Source of the DNA: Deltaproteobacteria bacterium
Lineage (GTDB): Bacteria; Bdellovibrionota; Bdellovibrionia; Bdellovibrionales; JAMPXM01
Assembly: GCA_017302795.1 (NCBI GenBank)
Contig: JAFLCB010000001.1
Location: 62,001-126,000, forward strand
Direction of reading: 5' to 3'
DNA length: 64,000 nucleotides
Shown here: one piece after another, positions 1 to 8,515 of the stretch
Layout: each line of letters starts with the position of its first letter
Numbering within the stretch: the stretch's first letter is position 1
Made by a program: the position numbers and the translations under genes
Notes under the pieces: model-generated
What the model was told of the DNA's origin: nothing
The model's input: only the letters and a program-made list of their open reading frames with translations
The model's database searches: none

Positions 1-339
1 CATGTAAAGGTGCAGGTCACGTCCTCGAGAGTTCAAGTCGAGGATCGGATAAGCGACGATTTGATTAGGACCATGGTAAGTCGCGCGTCCCCCACGACTT
101 ACGTCGTAGGTTTCGCCTGTCCATCCGAAGACATCACCAGGCTTTGTTCCCCGACCGAGTGTCACAACTGGAGGATGGCAACAGAACACGAGAGTTTCAC
201 GTCGCAATTCTCGTGCGACCTGATCAACATACTCTTCCTGCCGGGCTAGCGCCTCTTTGTAAGAGACAAGTCCCCAGTCCTCAACTGCCAACATCTCCGG
301 CTCCCGCAAAAACTCCCTTGGTTGCTCTAAATCAAGCAT
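1..339 (-). CDS. lipB: Octanoyltransferase LipB (3' part beyond left edge)
   Basis: LipB moves the octanoyl group from acyl carrier protein to the lipoyl domains of 2-oxoacid dehydrogenases in the cytoplasm, the first step of lipoate synthesis. Reading the minus strand from ATG at 339 gives 113 open codons to the window edge. They contain the family signatures HPPVVTLGRGTKPGD (about residues 52-66) and RGGRATYHGPNQIVAYPIL (about 79-97). The substrate-binding and catalytic Lys/Cys region would lie outside the window. The start is 11 bases after the lpdA stop with GGCGAGAG just upstream. An internal ATG at codon 16 is an alternative start. As last gene of lipA-E2-E3-lipB its role is clear. The family call is firm; the gene's end is unseen. 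Confidence 0.93.
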   Translation of the reverse strand, partial: MLDLEQPREFLREPEMLAVEDWGLVSYKEALARQEEYVDQVARELRRETLVFCCHPPVVTLGRGTKPGDVFGWTGETYDVSRGGRATYHGPNQIVAYPILDLNSRGRDLHLYM

Positions 340-350
340 GCTCTCGCCGA

Positions 351-1811
351 TCAAGCATGTGCTCGGGGCCCCGAACCAGGTTTTGCACCACCCAACGGTT
401 TTTGAATGATGTGAATTGCGTGACCAAGCGTTGCCTCTGCCGCTTCCATCATCGTTTCACCCAACGTTGGATGCGGATGAATCGTCAATGCGAGGTCTTC
501 GATTCGCGCGCCCATTTCTACAGCCAATGCCGCTTCAGAAATCAAATTCGAAGCCTCAGGACCGACAATATGAACACCAAGCACGATGTGTGTTTTCGCG
601 TCGGCAATGATTTTAACAAAACCGTCTGTTTCCATTAATGAAACCGCTCGACCGTTGGCCGCAAAAGGGAATTTACCGATCTTAAGGTCGGTGTATCCTG
701 CCGCTTTGGCTTCGTCTTCGGTCATTCCTGCCGCTGCGATTTCTGGATCGACAAAAATCACTGACGGTACAGTCTTAACTTCGTAGGCACGTTTTTTACC
801 GGCGATAATTTCAGCTACCATCACACCTTCGTGCGAAGCTTTGTGCGCCAGCATCGGCTGACAAGCAATATCGCCAATCGCGAAAATGTTTGGAACGTTG
901 GTACGACGTTGAGCGTTTACTTTTACGAAACCTTTTTCATCAACCGCAATTCCTACGCCTTTGATGTTCGCCTGATCGCTGTTGGGCTTTCGACCAACAG
1001 TCACAAGTACTTTATCAGCTTTCAAAGTTTGCTCTTTGCCGCCAACTTCAACCGTGACCTCGACACCCTTGCCGGATTTTTTCCAGCCCTTAGCTTTCGC
1101 TTCAAGCATAACGTCGACGCCGTTCTTTTTTAGTTTTCGAGCTACAACCTGTACACATTCAGGATCGGCAAGACCTACCAATAAGCCCTTATTCGCTTCG
1201 ACTACAGTCACTTTTGTGCCGAAGTTAGACAGCATCGAGCCAATTTCAAGGCCGATATACCCACCACCGATGACGATCGCAGATTCTAATTTTTCGTCGA
1301 GTGCTAAGCCGCCCGTCGATGACAAAACGTTTTGTTCATCAAACGCGAAGCCTGGAATTTCGATCGGACGCGAGCCCGTCGCGATCACAAAGTTTTTCGC
1401 CATAACAGATTCGGATCCAGTTTTAGTTTTAACGGTCAGTTCCGTCGTCGATTTGAAAGACGCCTCGCCACGAATGATCGTGACGGTGTTACCTTTCAAA
1501 AGTTGCTCGACCCCGCCAGCCATGCGATCGCAAACTGACTTCTTCCAAGTTTGCATCTGCTTCATATCAACTTTCACTTTGCCAGGCAGGGAAAGACCCA
1601 TTTCGGACGCATTATGTTCCATTTTGTGAAGGAAGTGGCCAGCCGTGATCAAAGCTTTCGACGGAATACAGCCAACGTTCAAGCAAACGCCTCCCATGTA
1701 TTCGCGCTCGATGATCGCCGTTTTCAAACCCTGCTGAGCCGATCGAATCGCACAAACGTATCCACCTGGGCCAGCGCCGACTACGACGACATCAAAATTC
1801 TGCGTTGCCAT
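351..1811 (-). CDS. lpdA: Dihydrolipoamide dehydrogenase (E3)
   Basis: E3 reoxidises the dihydrolipoyl arm of E2 using FAD and NAD+, the last step of the pyruvate dehydrogenase cycle. The 486-residue protein has an N-terminal dinucleotide loop (GAGPGG, about 12-17), the redox disulfide GGVCLNVGCIPSK (Cys43 and Cys48), a second NAD-binding loop (GGGYIGLE) and the C-terminal active-site HPHPTLGE. I chose ATG at 1811 because GGAG lies six bases upstream; an ATG four codons earlier has no comparable site. It follows the E2 gene by 19 bases and precedes lipB by 11, so the genes are probably co-transcribed. The C-terminus carries a short Gly/Pro/Ala-rich tail. Length and motifs are normal for the family. 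Confidence 0.96.
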   Translation of the reverse strand: MATQNFDVVVVGAGPGGYVCAIRSAQQGLKTAIIEREYMGGVCLNVGCIPSKALITAGHFLHKMEHNASEMGLSLPGKVKVDMKQMQTWKKSVCDRMAGGVEQLLKGNTVTIIRGEASFKSTTELTVKTKTGSESVMAKNFVIATGSRPIEIPGFAFDEQNVLSSTGGLALDEKLESAIVIGGGYIGLEIGSMLSNFGTKVTVVEANKGLLVGLADPECVQVVARKLKKNGVDVMLEAKAKGWKKSGKGVEVTVEVGGKEQTLKADKVLVTVGRKPNSDQANIKGVGIAVDEKGFVKVNAQRRTNVPNIFAIGDIACQPMLAHKASHEGVMVAEIIAGKKRAYEVKTVPSVIFVDPEIAAAGMTEDEAKAAGYTDLKIGKFPFAANGRAVSLMETDGFVKIIADAKTHIVLGVHIVGPEASNLISEAALAVEMGARIEDLALTIHPHPTLGETMMEAAEATLGHAIHIIQKPLGGAKPGSGPRAHA

Positions 1812-1830
1812 AAAAAACTCCATCCCTTGT

Positions 1831-3207
1831 TTACATCATGTCCAACATCAACACGCCTGGATTTTCAATGCGCGCGATGAAAGCTTTAAGGAAGTTAGCT
1901 GCCACAGCGCCATCGATCAGTCGGTGGTCTGCAGTGATTGTGAAACCCATTGTGCGAATAGAATCGAGCGACATATTGCCCGCAGCATCGCGCTTGATCA
2001 CAGGTTTTTCCTGGATCTTGTACATACCCATGATCGCCACTTCCGGATGATTGATGATCGGAGTCGCGTACTGTCCACCCACCGAACCGATGTTCGTAAC
2101 GGTGATCGTTGCGCCTTTCATTTCATCCAAAGCCAATTTTCCATCGCGCGCGCGTTTCGCTAGATCGTTGATCTCACGCGAAAGCTGCAAAATGGTTTTG
2201 CTGTCAGCATTTTTAATTACTGGAACAAGAAGTCCATTTGGAGTGTCCGCTGCAAATGCCACGTTGAAATACTTTTTGTAGACGATTTCCTGAGCCGCAT
2301 CGTCGATCGAAGCATTGAACATCGGGAATTCGCGAACTGTCGCAATCAAGGCCTTCATCACAAACGGCAAGTACGTGATTTTCACGCCCGCTTTTTCACC
2401 GACGGCTCGAAGTTCTTCGCGCATCGAAACAAGAGCTGTCACATTGGCTTCATCCATCAATGTGAAGTGCGGCACCACGTGCTTTGCCATCTGCATGTTC
2501 TCAGCAATTTTCTTTCGGATTCCGCGAAGAGCGACGCGCTCTTCTGCCGCTCCGGCTGGGCCCTGATAACCTGGCCGCGGAATAGAAGGCATTTGAAGAG
2601 CCGAGGCCGAGCCGTTTCCAACTGATGGCATTCCGGCCGACACAGCACCGGCGCCACCAGAGCCCATGACATCTTCTCGAGTCACGCGACCCGCGACACC
2701 TGTGCCGCGAACTTGATTCAAATCCACACCCGATTCACGCGCCAAACGGCGAGTGGCCGGAGTCGCAAGAACCCTTGCGTCTGTTACCGGAGGATACACA
2801 TCAGCGCCGCTAGAGCCTTGAACAGCCGTCGCTTTTGAAGCCGCAGCAGAAGCCATCATTGCCGCCGGCTGACTTACTGCGGAAGCTGGTTGATTGGCAG
2901 AAGCAGCAGGTTGATTTGCCGTTGCCGCTGGCTTCGTCGCCGTCGGCGCGGAAACTGTCGCCGCGCCATCAGTTTCAACAACCAACATGACCGCACCGAC
3001 CTCAATCACATCGCCTTCTTTTTTCTGAATTTCTTTTACAATCCCGGCGATCGGAGAAGGAACTTCTACGGTTGCTTTATCGGTCATCATTTCCGCGACA
3101 GGTTGATCGGGAGAAATCTTATCGCCGACTTTTACCAACCATTTTACCAATTCGCCTTCGGTGACGCCTTCGCCTAACTCTGGAAGCTGAACATTTTTTG
3201 TCGCCAT
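1831..3207 (-). CDS. pdhC: Pyruvate dehydrogenase E2 (dihydrolipoamide acetyltransferase)
   Basis: E2 is the core of the complex and transfers the acetyl group from the lipoyl arm to CoA. The 458-residue protein has one N-terminal lipoyl domain with lipoyl-lysine motif DKATVEVPSP (Lys44). A mobile linker rich in Ala, Pro, Gln and Asn follows (about 80-130). Next come a peripheral subunit-binding domain (about 140-178, with ATPATRRLARESGVDL) and the catalytic domain ending in DHRLIDG (His428, Asp432). One lipoyl domain is fewer than in E. coli AceF, which has three. E3 follows directly and lipA precedes it. The nearest E1 is the separate AceE-type gene at 22865, so I infer a pyruvate rather than 2-oxoglutarate or branched-chain role. 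Confidence 0.93.
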   Translation of the reverse strand: MATKNVQLPELGEGVTEGELVKWLVKVGDKISPDQPVAEMMTDKATVEVPSPIAGIVKEIQKKEGDVIEVGAVMLVVETDGAATVSAPTATKPAATANQPAASANQPASAVSQPAAMMASAAASKATAVQGSSGADVYPPVTDARVLATPATRRLARESGVDLNQVRGTGVAGRVTREDVMGSGGAGAVSAGMPSVGNGSASALQMPSIPRPGYQGPAGAAEERVALRGIRKKIAENMQMAKHVVPHFTLMDEANVTALVSMREELRAVGEKAGVKITYLPFVMKALIATVREFPMFNASIDDAAQEIVYKKYFNVAFAADTPNGLLVPVIKNADSKTILQLSREINDLAKRARDGKLALDEMKGATITVTNIGSVGGQYATPIINHPEVAIMGMYKIQEKPVIKRDAAGNMSLDSIRTMGFTITADHRLIDGAVAANFLKAFIARIENPGVLMLDMM

Positions 3208-3248
3208 AAATCCCCCGTTAAAAAAACAAACTGAAATTAAAAACTAAG

Positions 3249-4184
3249 TTACCGAATCGCCGGGTTCCCGGTCGCTGGTTCGGTGGTAGCAGTTCTACCC
3301 TTCAACAAGCCCTTCATAAAAAACTCTCCCGCGCGGTAAGAGCTACGAACCAACGGTCCACTTGCCACATACAAGAAGCCCATATCTTCTGCGATCGCTT
3401 GCCATTCCGCAAACTCCTCGGGAGACACGAAGCGTTCAACTTTCAGATGACGCTTTGTCGGCTGAAGATACTGACCAAATGTAACGACATCACACCCGAC
3501 CGAACGCAAATCGCGCAAGGTCTGAATGACTTCCTCTCGCTCTTCCCCAAGTCCCATCATAATCGAGGACTTCGTGTAGCGCGTCGGATCAAGCTGCTTT
3601 ACGGTCTCTAACACACCCATGGTCTGACGGTAGCCAGCTCGCGGATCGCGAACTTTTCTTGTCAGGCGCTCAACGGTTTCAATATTTTGGGCGAAAACAT
3701 GAGGTGCTGCGACCACGATTTTTTCGATTAGCTGACGATTGCCCTTAAAGTCAGGGGTCAGCACTTCAATAATCAGGTTCGGATCGCCTTCGCGAATGGT
3801 TCGAATTGTTCGCGCAAAGTGCTCCGCGCCCTCATCAGGCAAATCATCGCGATCAACAGACGTGATCACGACATACTCGAGACCCATTTTCGCAATCGCG
3901 AAGCCAACTTTTTCCGGCTCTTCGCTGTCGATTCGCCCTCTCGGATTACCGGTCTTAACGGCACAAAAACGACATCCACGCGTGCATACTTCACCCATTA
4001 ACATGAACGTCGCCGTGCCGCCGCCCCAGCACTCGCCGATATTTGGACAGCGGGCTTCTTGGCAAACGGTCGCCAGGTTTAAGGACTTCAGCATGTCCTT
4101 GATCCGCGTGTAATTTTCGCCGCCTGGTGCACGTACTTTCAACCAAGCCGGTTTTCGCATTTCCTGAGGCTGTGATTCTGACAT
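3249..4184 (-). CDS. lipA: Lipoyl synthase LipA
   Basis: LipA is a radical-SAM enzyme that inserts two sulfurs into octanoyl groups attached to lipoyl domains. The 311-residue protein shows both iron-sulfur motifs: the auxiliary cluster C-x4-C-x5-C (Cys41, Cys46, Cys52) and the radical-SAM C-x3-C-x2-C (Cys67, Cys71, Cys74, in CTRGCRFC). The C-terminal RSSY motif (about 280-283) supplies the serine ligand of the auxiliary cluster. It is first in the minus-strand operon with E2, E3 and lipB, so the modifying enzymes are made with their substrate protein. The C-terminal 20 residues are a Thr/Pro-rich extension. Assignment is secure. Confidence 0.97.
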   Translation of the reverse strand: MSESQPQEMRKPAWLKVRAPGGENYTRIKDMLKSLNLATVCQEARCPNIGECWGGGTATFMLMGEVCTRGCRFCAVKTGNPRGRIDSEEPEKVGFAIAKMGLEYVVITSVDRDDLPDEGAEHFARTIRTIREGDPNLIIEVLTPDFKGNRQLIEKIVVAAPHVFAQNIETVERLTRKVRDPRAGYRQTMGVLETVKQLDPTRYTKSSIMMGLGEEREEVIQTLRDLRSVGCDVVTFGQYLQPTKRHLKVERFVSPEEFAEWQAIAEDMGFLYVASGPLVRSSYRAGEFFMKGLLKGRTATTEPATGNPAIR

Positions 4185-4319
4185 GCGGGAAGTCTTAACG
4201 TCGAGAGCCCGCCTTGTCTATGGTGGCGGATGGAAAGACGGGGTAACTTTACGGTTTAACGGGCAAGAGTTTAAACATTCGATACGCGGCCTTGCTGTGC
4301 CGCGCAACGCAGGCTTCCT

Positions 4320-4340
4320 GATGCCGACATCGACGGCATC
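4320..4340 (-). terminator. Possible terminator hairpin after the DsbA-like gene
   Basis: A perfect 7-bp inverted repeat, GATGCCG/CGGCATC with a 7-base loop, starts 7 bases after the stop codon of the minus-strand gene. There is no T-run, so intrinsic termination is uncertain. It could also be a 3' mRNA-protecting stem. Confidence 0.3.
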
Positions 4341-4347
4341 CAGACAG

Positions 4348-5181
4348 CTACTTTACGGTCTTCAGATGTCGATCGATGACGTACTTAAAGCTCGCCGCTG
4401 AAGCAGCCCCACGAACGGGGACGCCATTGATCAGGTAGGCCGGAGTGCCAGAGAAGCCAAATTTACGAGCCTCATCTTGATCTTTTTCGATCAGCGAAAC
4501 GATCGCCGCAGATTCCGCCAACTTTTTCATTTCTGAATACTCAAAACCAAGAGATTTAATTAGTTTCCCCAGTTGCAGATCGACTCGGCGATCGTATTTC
4601 GCCATCAGGTCTTCCCGCGTTTTTGCTTGGCGCTCAATTTCGTTTGGCATGAACTCGGACTGCATCTCGAACAACTGCGCTTTAAATTCCAGCGCTTTTT
4701 TCGGGCTCTTGGTCGCAATCGCTTCGAAAAGGTGCGACATCTTCCTCGCCTGCGGATGCAAGCGATCGATGGGGTGATGCTTCAAAAGAACTCGCAGTTT
4801 GTCGCCGTACTCGGCCTTCACTTGCTGAACCGTTTCGTGGCCTTGTGCACAGAAGCCACATTGAAAATCAGAGTATTCGACGATGGTGATCGGTGCCGAT
4901 TTCAAACCGTCTATGACACGGTTTTCGTCGATCGCTGGCTGCACGACATTGCCGAAGCCGTCATCTAATTGTTTCGATTCTTTCTGAAGCCGAGCGAGAT
5001 CGGATACTTCGTTTACGACATCGAGGAATTTCAGAGGGTCCTTGCGCATGGCCGCATACAAAATCTCGGGATCGTCCTGCATCGCCTGTTTTAGCTGGGC
5101 GGAATTGGGCGCACAGGCCGTCGAAAAAAACGATGCGGATGTAAGCGCCAATAGAAAGAATAGAACTTTTGCCTGATACAT
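4348..5181 (-). CDS. DsbA-like thioredoxin-fold lipoprotein
   Basis: Likely a periplasmic thiol-disulfide oxidoreductase. The N-terminus is a lipoprotein signal with lipobox S-T-A-C (Cys23), so it should be membrane-anchored rather than soluble. The thioredoxin fold begins near residue 97, with active site CGFC at 108-111 (after VEYSDFQ) and the cis-proline motif GTPAY near 245-249. An alpha-helical insertion lies between, as in DsbA/DsbG-type (thioredoxin_4) proteins. Residues 24-90 form an extra charged N-terminal region without a recognised domain. The gene stands alone, divergent from the gene at 5370. Whether it oxidises, reduces or isomerises disulfides cannot be read from the sequence. 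Confidence 0.85.
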   Translation of the reverse strand: MYQAKVLFFLLALTSASFFSTACAPNSAQLKQAMQDDPEILYAAMRKDPLKFLDVVNEVSDLARLQKESKQLDDGFGNVVQPAIDENRVIDGLKSAPITIVEYSDFQCGFCAQGHETVQQVKAEYGDKLRVLLKHHPIDRLHPQARKMSHLFEAIATKSPKKALEFKAQLFEMQSEFMPNEIERQAKTREDLMAKYDRRVDLQLGKLIKSLGFEYSEMKKLAESAAIVSLIEKDQDEARKFGFSGTPAYLINGVPVRGAASAASFKYVIDRHLKTVK

Positions 5182-5369
5182 GCTTCCTCCAAATTCAATT
5201 CGAAAATCCTAAAAACCAATAGGGGCCGTTGTCACGCACCAACGCCATCAGCTGTCGCCGCCAAACTGGTTATATGAGAGCCGAAAAACGTCCCTCGCAT
5301 TTCGGTATTATCGCTATTAGAATGAAACGGTCGCAGCCCCTTTGGGCGGCGGACTCAAACGGAGGCTTT

Positions 5370-6026
5370 ATGTTTCTTCATCTACGAGCAATCCCAGGAA
5401 CCCTGTTATTTTTGGCAACGACGATGGCCACGGTATTTACGACAACTAATTCCTGGGCAAAGGTCGAGTACGATTCGTCCTCGCTACTAATTAAGAACTC
5501 GGACCAAGTGAGCGAAATGATTCGACTGAAAATTCGAAAAGCTCAGAAGATTCAAGGCAAACAGGAAGAATCCGAGGACGGAGAAATTCAAGCCGAGCCG
5601 GAAGCGCTCGACAATCTTCGCGACGCCCTGCGGATCGCACTTTCTCGACCCGATCAAGACGGTGCGCGATCGAATCTTTACGGCCGGGTACGTCGCGAGC
5701 TTGTCGATCTCAATTCGCTAGACTTAGTCCTCATGGAACTTACGGAAGAAGCCATCGCGGAACTTCGCACTCAAGACGGCCCCCGCAGAACCGCGACGTA
5801 TATCGTGCTTCTAGAAAACATGATGGCAGAGTTGAAGCCTGAATCGATGGATAATGTGAATTACAGAAAAATCTTCGAACGCATTCGCGACGCGAAAATC
5901 ACCATCACCGACAAGGCGCGCGTGGCCAATTTGCTTCGCTCAATGTCTGTCCCTGTGTCGCCCTCGACCACAGCCGAGAAAATGTTAAAGCTGATGCCTA
6001 AAGTCCAGGAGCCGAAGACCAAATAA
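5370..6026 (+). CDS. Predicted exported protein, unrecognised
   Basis: The 218-residue product begins with a signal peptide (MFLHLRAIPGTLLFLATTMA..., probable cut after NSWA near residue 29). A charged, mostly helical region rich in Glu, Arg and Leu follows, with a Lys-rich tail. I chose ATG at 5370 because GGAGG lies four bases upstream and the signal peptide begins there; upstream in-frame codons look non-coding. No catalytic motif or membrane segment is visible in the mature part. The gene is divergent from the DsbA-like lipoprotein and is followed by a strong terminator. I do not recognise the family. Confidence 0.7.
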   Translation: MFLHLRAIPGTLLFLATTMATVFTTTNSWAKVEYDSSSLLIKNSDQVSEMIRLKIRKAQKIQGKQEESEDGEIQAEPEALDNLRDALRIALSRPDQDGARSNLYGRVRRELVDLNSLDLVLMELTEEAIAELRTQDGPRRTATYIVLLENMMAELKPESMDNVNYRKIFERIRDAKITITDKARVANLLRSMSVPVSPSTTAEKMLKLMPKVQEPKTK

Positions 6027-6073
6027 CAGGTCCATCCAGCTAGCGCGGCCAGCCGGACTCGAATATCCCCTCG

Positions 6074-6103
6074 AAAACTCCGATAGACCTTTATCGGAGT
6101 TTT
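6074..6103 (+). terminator. Terminator hairpin with perfect 12-bp stem
   Basis: AAAACTCCGATA and TATCGGAGTTTT form a perfect 12-bp stem with a six-base loop, ending in TTTT. It lies 48 bases after the stop of the exported-protein gene and is a good intrinsic terminator. Its right arm contains GGAG, which would also be the ribosome site for a TTG start at 6107. Confidence 0.75.
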
Positions 6104-6106
6104 ATC

Positions 6107-6697
6107 TTGAACGCTGGCAAAGTCGAAAAAGGTATCGCGAAAGAGATGGGTGCGTCGCAGGTTCGTGGGCGCATTTGGATGTCTTTCCACGCCTGGACCC
6201 TTGCGGTGATGTTGTTGATTGGGATCGGCAACGTCGCAACCGCGCTGAGGCCTTTCAAAAGTTCCAATCCCGTCGAGAGTGCTTCCCGCGCACCGCTCAT
6301 CACGATTTCAAGCTCCTCAGCTGGTTCTACAGAGGAACAACGCCAACCGGCTAGCAGCCTTATTCATTCTGAAAGCTTAGACTATCTCGTCGACGTGCAG
6401 CTCGACTGTACCGCCAGCAAAACCTTAATTGTGGCCAAGGATGTGCGTCAGCTCCGCTTGCGGATCGCGGACTGCCGATCGGACAACCACGCACTCGAGA
6501 CGTTTTATATTCGCAACGAGACCAACGGGTTCGAAGCGACCATCTTCAAAATTCCAGACGCGCGGAAACCCGCATCGATGGATCTCATTTCGACTGACTA
6601 CATTTCACTAGAAACTGGGGAAAATAAAATTCGCATCAGTCGCAGCCAAGGGGATTCTCCCTCACGCGAGCAAACGCTTGACGTACACCGCCACTAG
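6107..6697 (+). CDS. Predicted membrane-anchored or exported protein, unrecognised
   Basis: A hydrophobic segment (about residues 27-46, WTLAVMLLIGIGNVATAL) near the N-terminus acts as signal or anchor. A Ser/Pro/Glu-rich linker follows, then a domain of alternating hydrophobic strands from about residue 90 (LVDVQLDC...LRLRIADC) that looks like a beta-sandwich with two cysteines. The start is uncertain: TTG at 6107 has GGAG seven bases upstream but inside the terminator hairpin, while ATG at 6146 or 6179 would still keep the hydrophobic segment. The gene ends in a four-base stop-codon overlap with the converging gene. I do not recognise the family. Confidence 0.6.
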   Translation: MNAGKVEKGIAKEMGASQVRGRIWMSFHAWTLAVMLLIGIGNVATALRPFKSSNPVESASRAPLITISSSSAGSTEEQRQPASSLIHSESLDYLVDVQLDCTASKTLIVAKDVRQLRLRIADCRSDNHALETFYIRNETNGFEATIFKIPDARKPASMDLISTDYISLETGENKIRISRSQGDSPSREQTLDVHRH

Positions 6698-7521
6698 AAG
6701 CCCCGGCTAACGCCAGCAAGCCAAAGAGTTTCACGAGGCGAGGTCCCGCCGTCTTTCACGGCAGCGGATGTTGTTAAACTGCTGCTCCAAAAGCGGCCAA
6801 GTGGTCGATATTGAATGACCGAAACAATTCCATCCGTCACGCGCCAACGACCCTCCACTGTGTAACGTTGGGAAATGGGTTTCACGATCGACAATAGCGT
6901 TTCGTCAATTGGCCCCGGTCCGAACTGGTCCGGATTCATGATCAATGTGACTTTGCTCTGCACCCACGGATTGACCATTTTTATATCTAAAGTGTTGCCT
7001 GCAATCGAGTACTGCGCATCGAGGCGAAACGAAGCGACTTCAACTTTTAGATTCGAGATTTTTTCTTTCGCTTCCCAAACAGGACGAATTTTGGGGTCGT
7101 TCTTCGCATAGTTTTCGACATGCCATTCGGCTAAACGGCGAACCATGAATTCCCCAAATTTACGCCGCTCATCGAGGAGCTCCTGTGGAGTTCCTTTCAT
7201 GCCGTAGACATCATTGTAGTAGCTCAATCTGTTTGGAGCCAAAGCCACGCGTTCAATTTCAGTTTGGCCAAAGCGCTGCTCATAGCGCTCGCGAAACTCT
7301 TTGCTGAGTGTTTGATTGAATATCCGGTCGTGAAGAATACCTCCATCAAAAGGACGCACCACCCAGACCAAATCGCGAACTACTTGCTGGCGCTCAGAGC
7401 GCACGTCGTCGGTGTATCCATGTTTCCAGCGAGCATTCGAGGAATGCGAAGCCCACCCACTGCATGGCACCGCCAACAGTAAGAAAAGAACTCCAAATAA
7501 AATGCTCCGCGACTTTGTCAT
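6694..7521 (-). CDS. Predicted exported protein, unrecognised
   Basis: The 275-residue product has a clear signal peptide (MTKSRSILFGVLFLLLAVPCSG, cut near WAS at about 25). The mature protein is rich in Arg, Trp and aromatic residues. Its middle part (about 130-240) has alternating hydrophobic and charged residues that suggest beta structure. No cysteines or metal motifs stand out. ATG at 7521 was chosen because the signal peptide begins there and GGAG precedes it; the reading frame stays open much further upstream but that stretch has no protein character. The stop overlaps that of the converging gene at 6697. Family unknown. Confidence 0.68.
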   Translation of the reverse strand: MTKSRSILFGVLFLLLAVPCSGWASHSSNARWKHGYTDDVRSERQQVVRDLVWVVRPFDGGILHDRIFNQTLSKEFRERYEQRFGQTEIERVALAPNRLSYYNDVYGMKGTPQELLDERRKFGEFMVRRLAEWHVENYAKNDPKIRPVWEAKEKISNLKVEVASFRLDAQYSIAGNTLDIKMVNPWVQSKVTLIMNPDQFGPGPIDETLLSIVKPISQRYTVEGRWRVTDGIVSVIQYRPLGRFWSSSLTTSAAVKDGGTSPRETLWLAGVSRGF

Positions 7522-7885
7522 CACTCCGCGCACTTCCTCTTTTCGCCTCGATTGGCCCGATGCCACTGCTGTGATTTTACTGAGCAATAATCGGGCTAGA
7601 GAAGCGCCTAACTGTTTGAATTTCGTTTGATTCTTCCACCGTCGATGAACCGCAGAAGAGCCTAAAATTGAGCAAATATGCCGCAGGCGTTTGGCCGATC
7701 CGGCCTGGCTGACTATATATGTTTGTAATTTCAATAACTTATGTCGACACATGCCTGCGATTTAAGCCGCCTGATCGACGCCACTGGGCGCTGTCTAATG
7801 ATGTCGCATAGTGTCGTCCTTGGGCCGCCCACCAGCATCGCTCCTTGTCGCAAGCCACCGCCTTCGTTAGCTTCAGCGCGCGCCT
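7522..7885. other. 364-bp divergent intergenic region
   Basis: This separates the minus-strand exported-protein gene from the plus-strand lipid kinase-like gene and should hold both promoters. It contains a short inverted repeat GGCCG-ATC-CGGCC near 7699-7711 and an AT-rich stretch (ACTATATATGTTTGTAATTTC, near 7722) that is a plausible promoter core. I see no convincing gene or RNA here. Confidence 0.4.
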
Positions 7886-8515
7886 ATGAAACTTCGTTCA
7901 AAAAATGACCTTCACCTCGCCCGCAAAATCTGGCACTTCACCGGAATTATCGGGATGATTTTAATCTACCACTACTTTGGCACGAGCCAGAGCTGGTGGA
8001 TCATTCTTGCGTTGGCTGGATTTTTCTTCCCACTCGATTGGCTCCGCCAATCACGTCCGAAGCTCAATCAAGCGACGATGAAAATCTTTGGTCCCGTCAT
8101 GCGGCACCATGAATCACAAGCGTTCTCGGGACTCTCCTACCTCATTCTTGGTGGTATTATTCTGCTCGCGTTTTTTGAACGCCATGTAATCACACTCAGC
8201 CTTCTATTTTTGGCCATCGGCGACCCGCTTGCCAGCTACGTCGGCATTCGCTTTGGTCGCGATCGCATTCTCGGCAACAAAACCCTGCAAGGGACCCTCG
8301 CGGCTTTCTTCGCGTGCTCCGCCATCGCCGGCACTTACTATTACTTGAACGGAATCATGACCGAACGACTTTTGATCGTGGCTCCGATTTCAGGAGTGAT
8401 TGGTGCTGCAACTGAACTAATACCGATTGGAAAACTGGACGACAATCTCACCTGCCCCGTGCTGAGTGCCATCGGCCTTACTGCACTTTTTTATCTTTAC
8501 GGAGGATTTGTCTGA
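7886..8515 (+). CDS. SEC59/DGK1/VTE5-family CTP-dependent lipid kinase-like protein
   Basis: A 209-residue integral membrane protein with about six hydrophobic segments. Family signs are an N-terminal Arg-Lys-x-Trp-His (RKIWHFTG, about 13-20), IGDPLASYVGIRFG (about 112-125) with the invariant Asp-Pro, LGNKTLQGTLAAFF (about 130-143) and a C-terminal LDDNLTCP. These match the dolichol kinase/diacylglycerol kinase/phytol kinase superfamily, which phosphorylates lipid alcohols with CTP. The substrate here is unknown. The stop shares bases with the pssA start (TGATG), so the two are translationally coupled. Coupling to pssA suggests a role in phospholipid or diacylglycerol recycling; this is inference. 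Confidence 0.78.
   Translation: MKLRSKNDLHLARKIWHFTGIIGMILIYHYFGTSQSWWIILALAGFFFPLDWLRQSRPKLNQATMKIFGPVMRHHESQAFSGLSYLILGGIILLAFFERHVITLSLLFLAIGDPLASYVGIRFGRDRILGNKTLQGTLAAFFACSAIAGTYYYLNGIMTERLLIVAPISGVIGAATELIPIGKLDDNLTCPVLSAIGLTALFYLYGGFV

Noticed and set aside
10-638. Two overlapping plus-strand open frames at the left edge
   Set aside because: They run antisense to lipB and lpdA, whose motifs are unmistakable, and their products have no protein character.
7521-7752. N-terminal extension of the exported protein ending at 6694
   Set aside because: The extra 77 residues would bury a good signal peptide and ribosome site at 7521.
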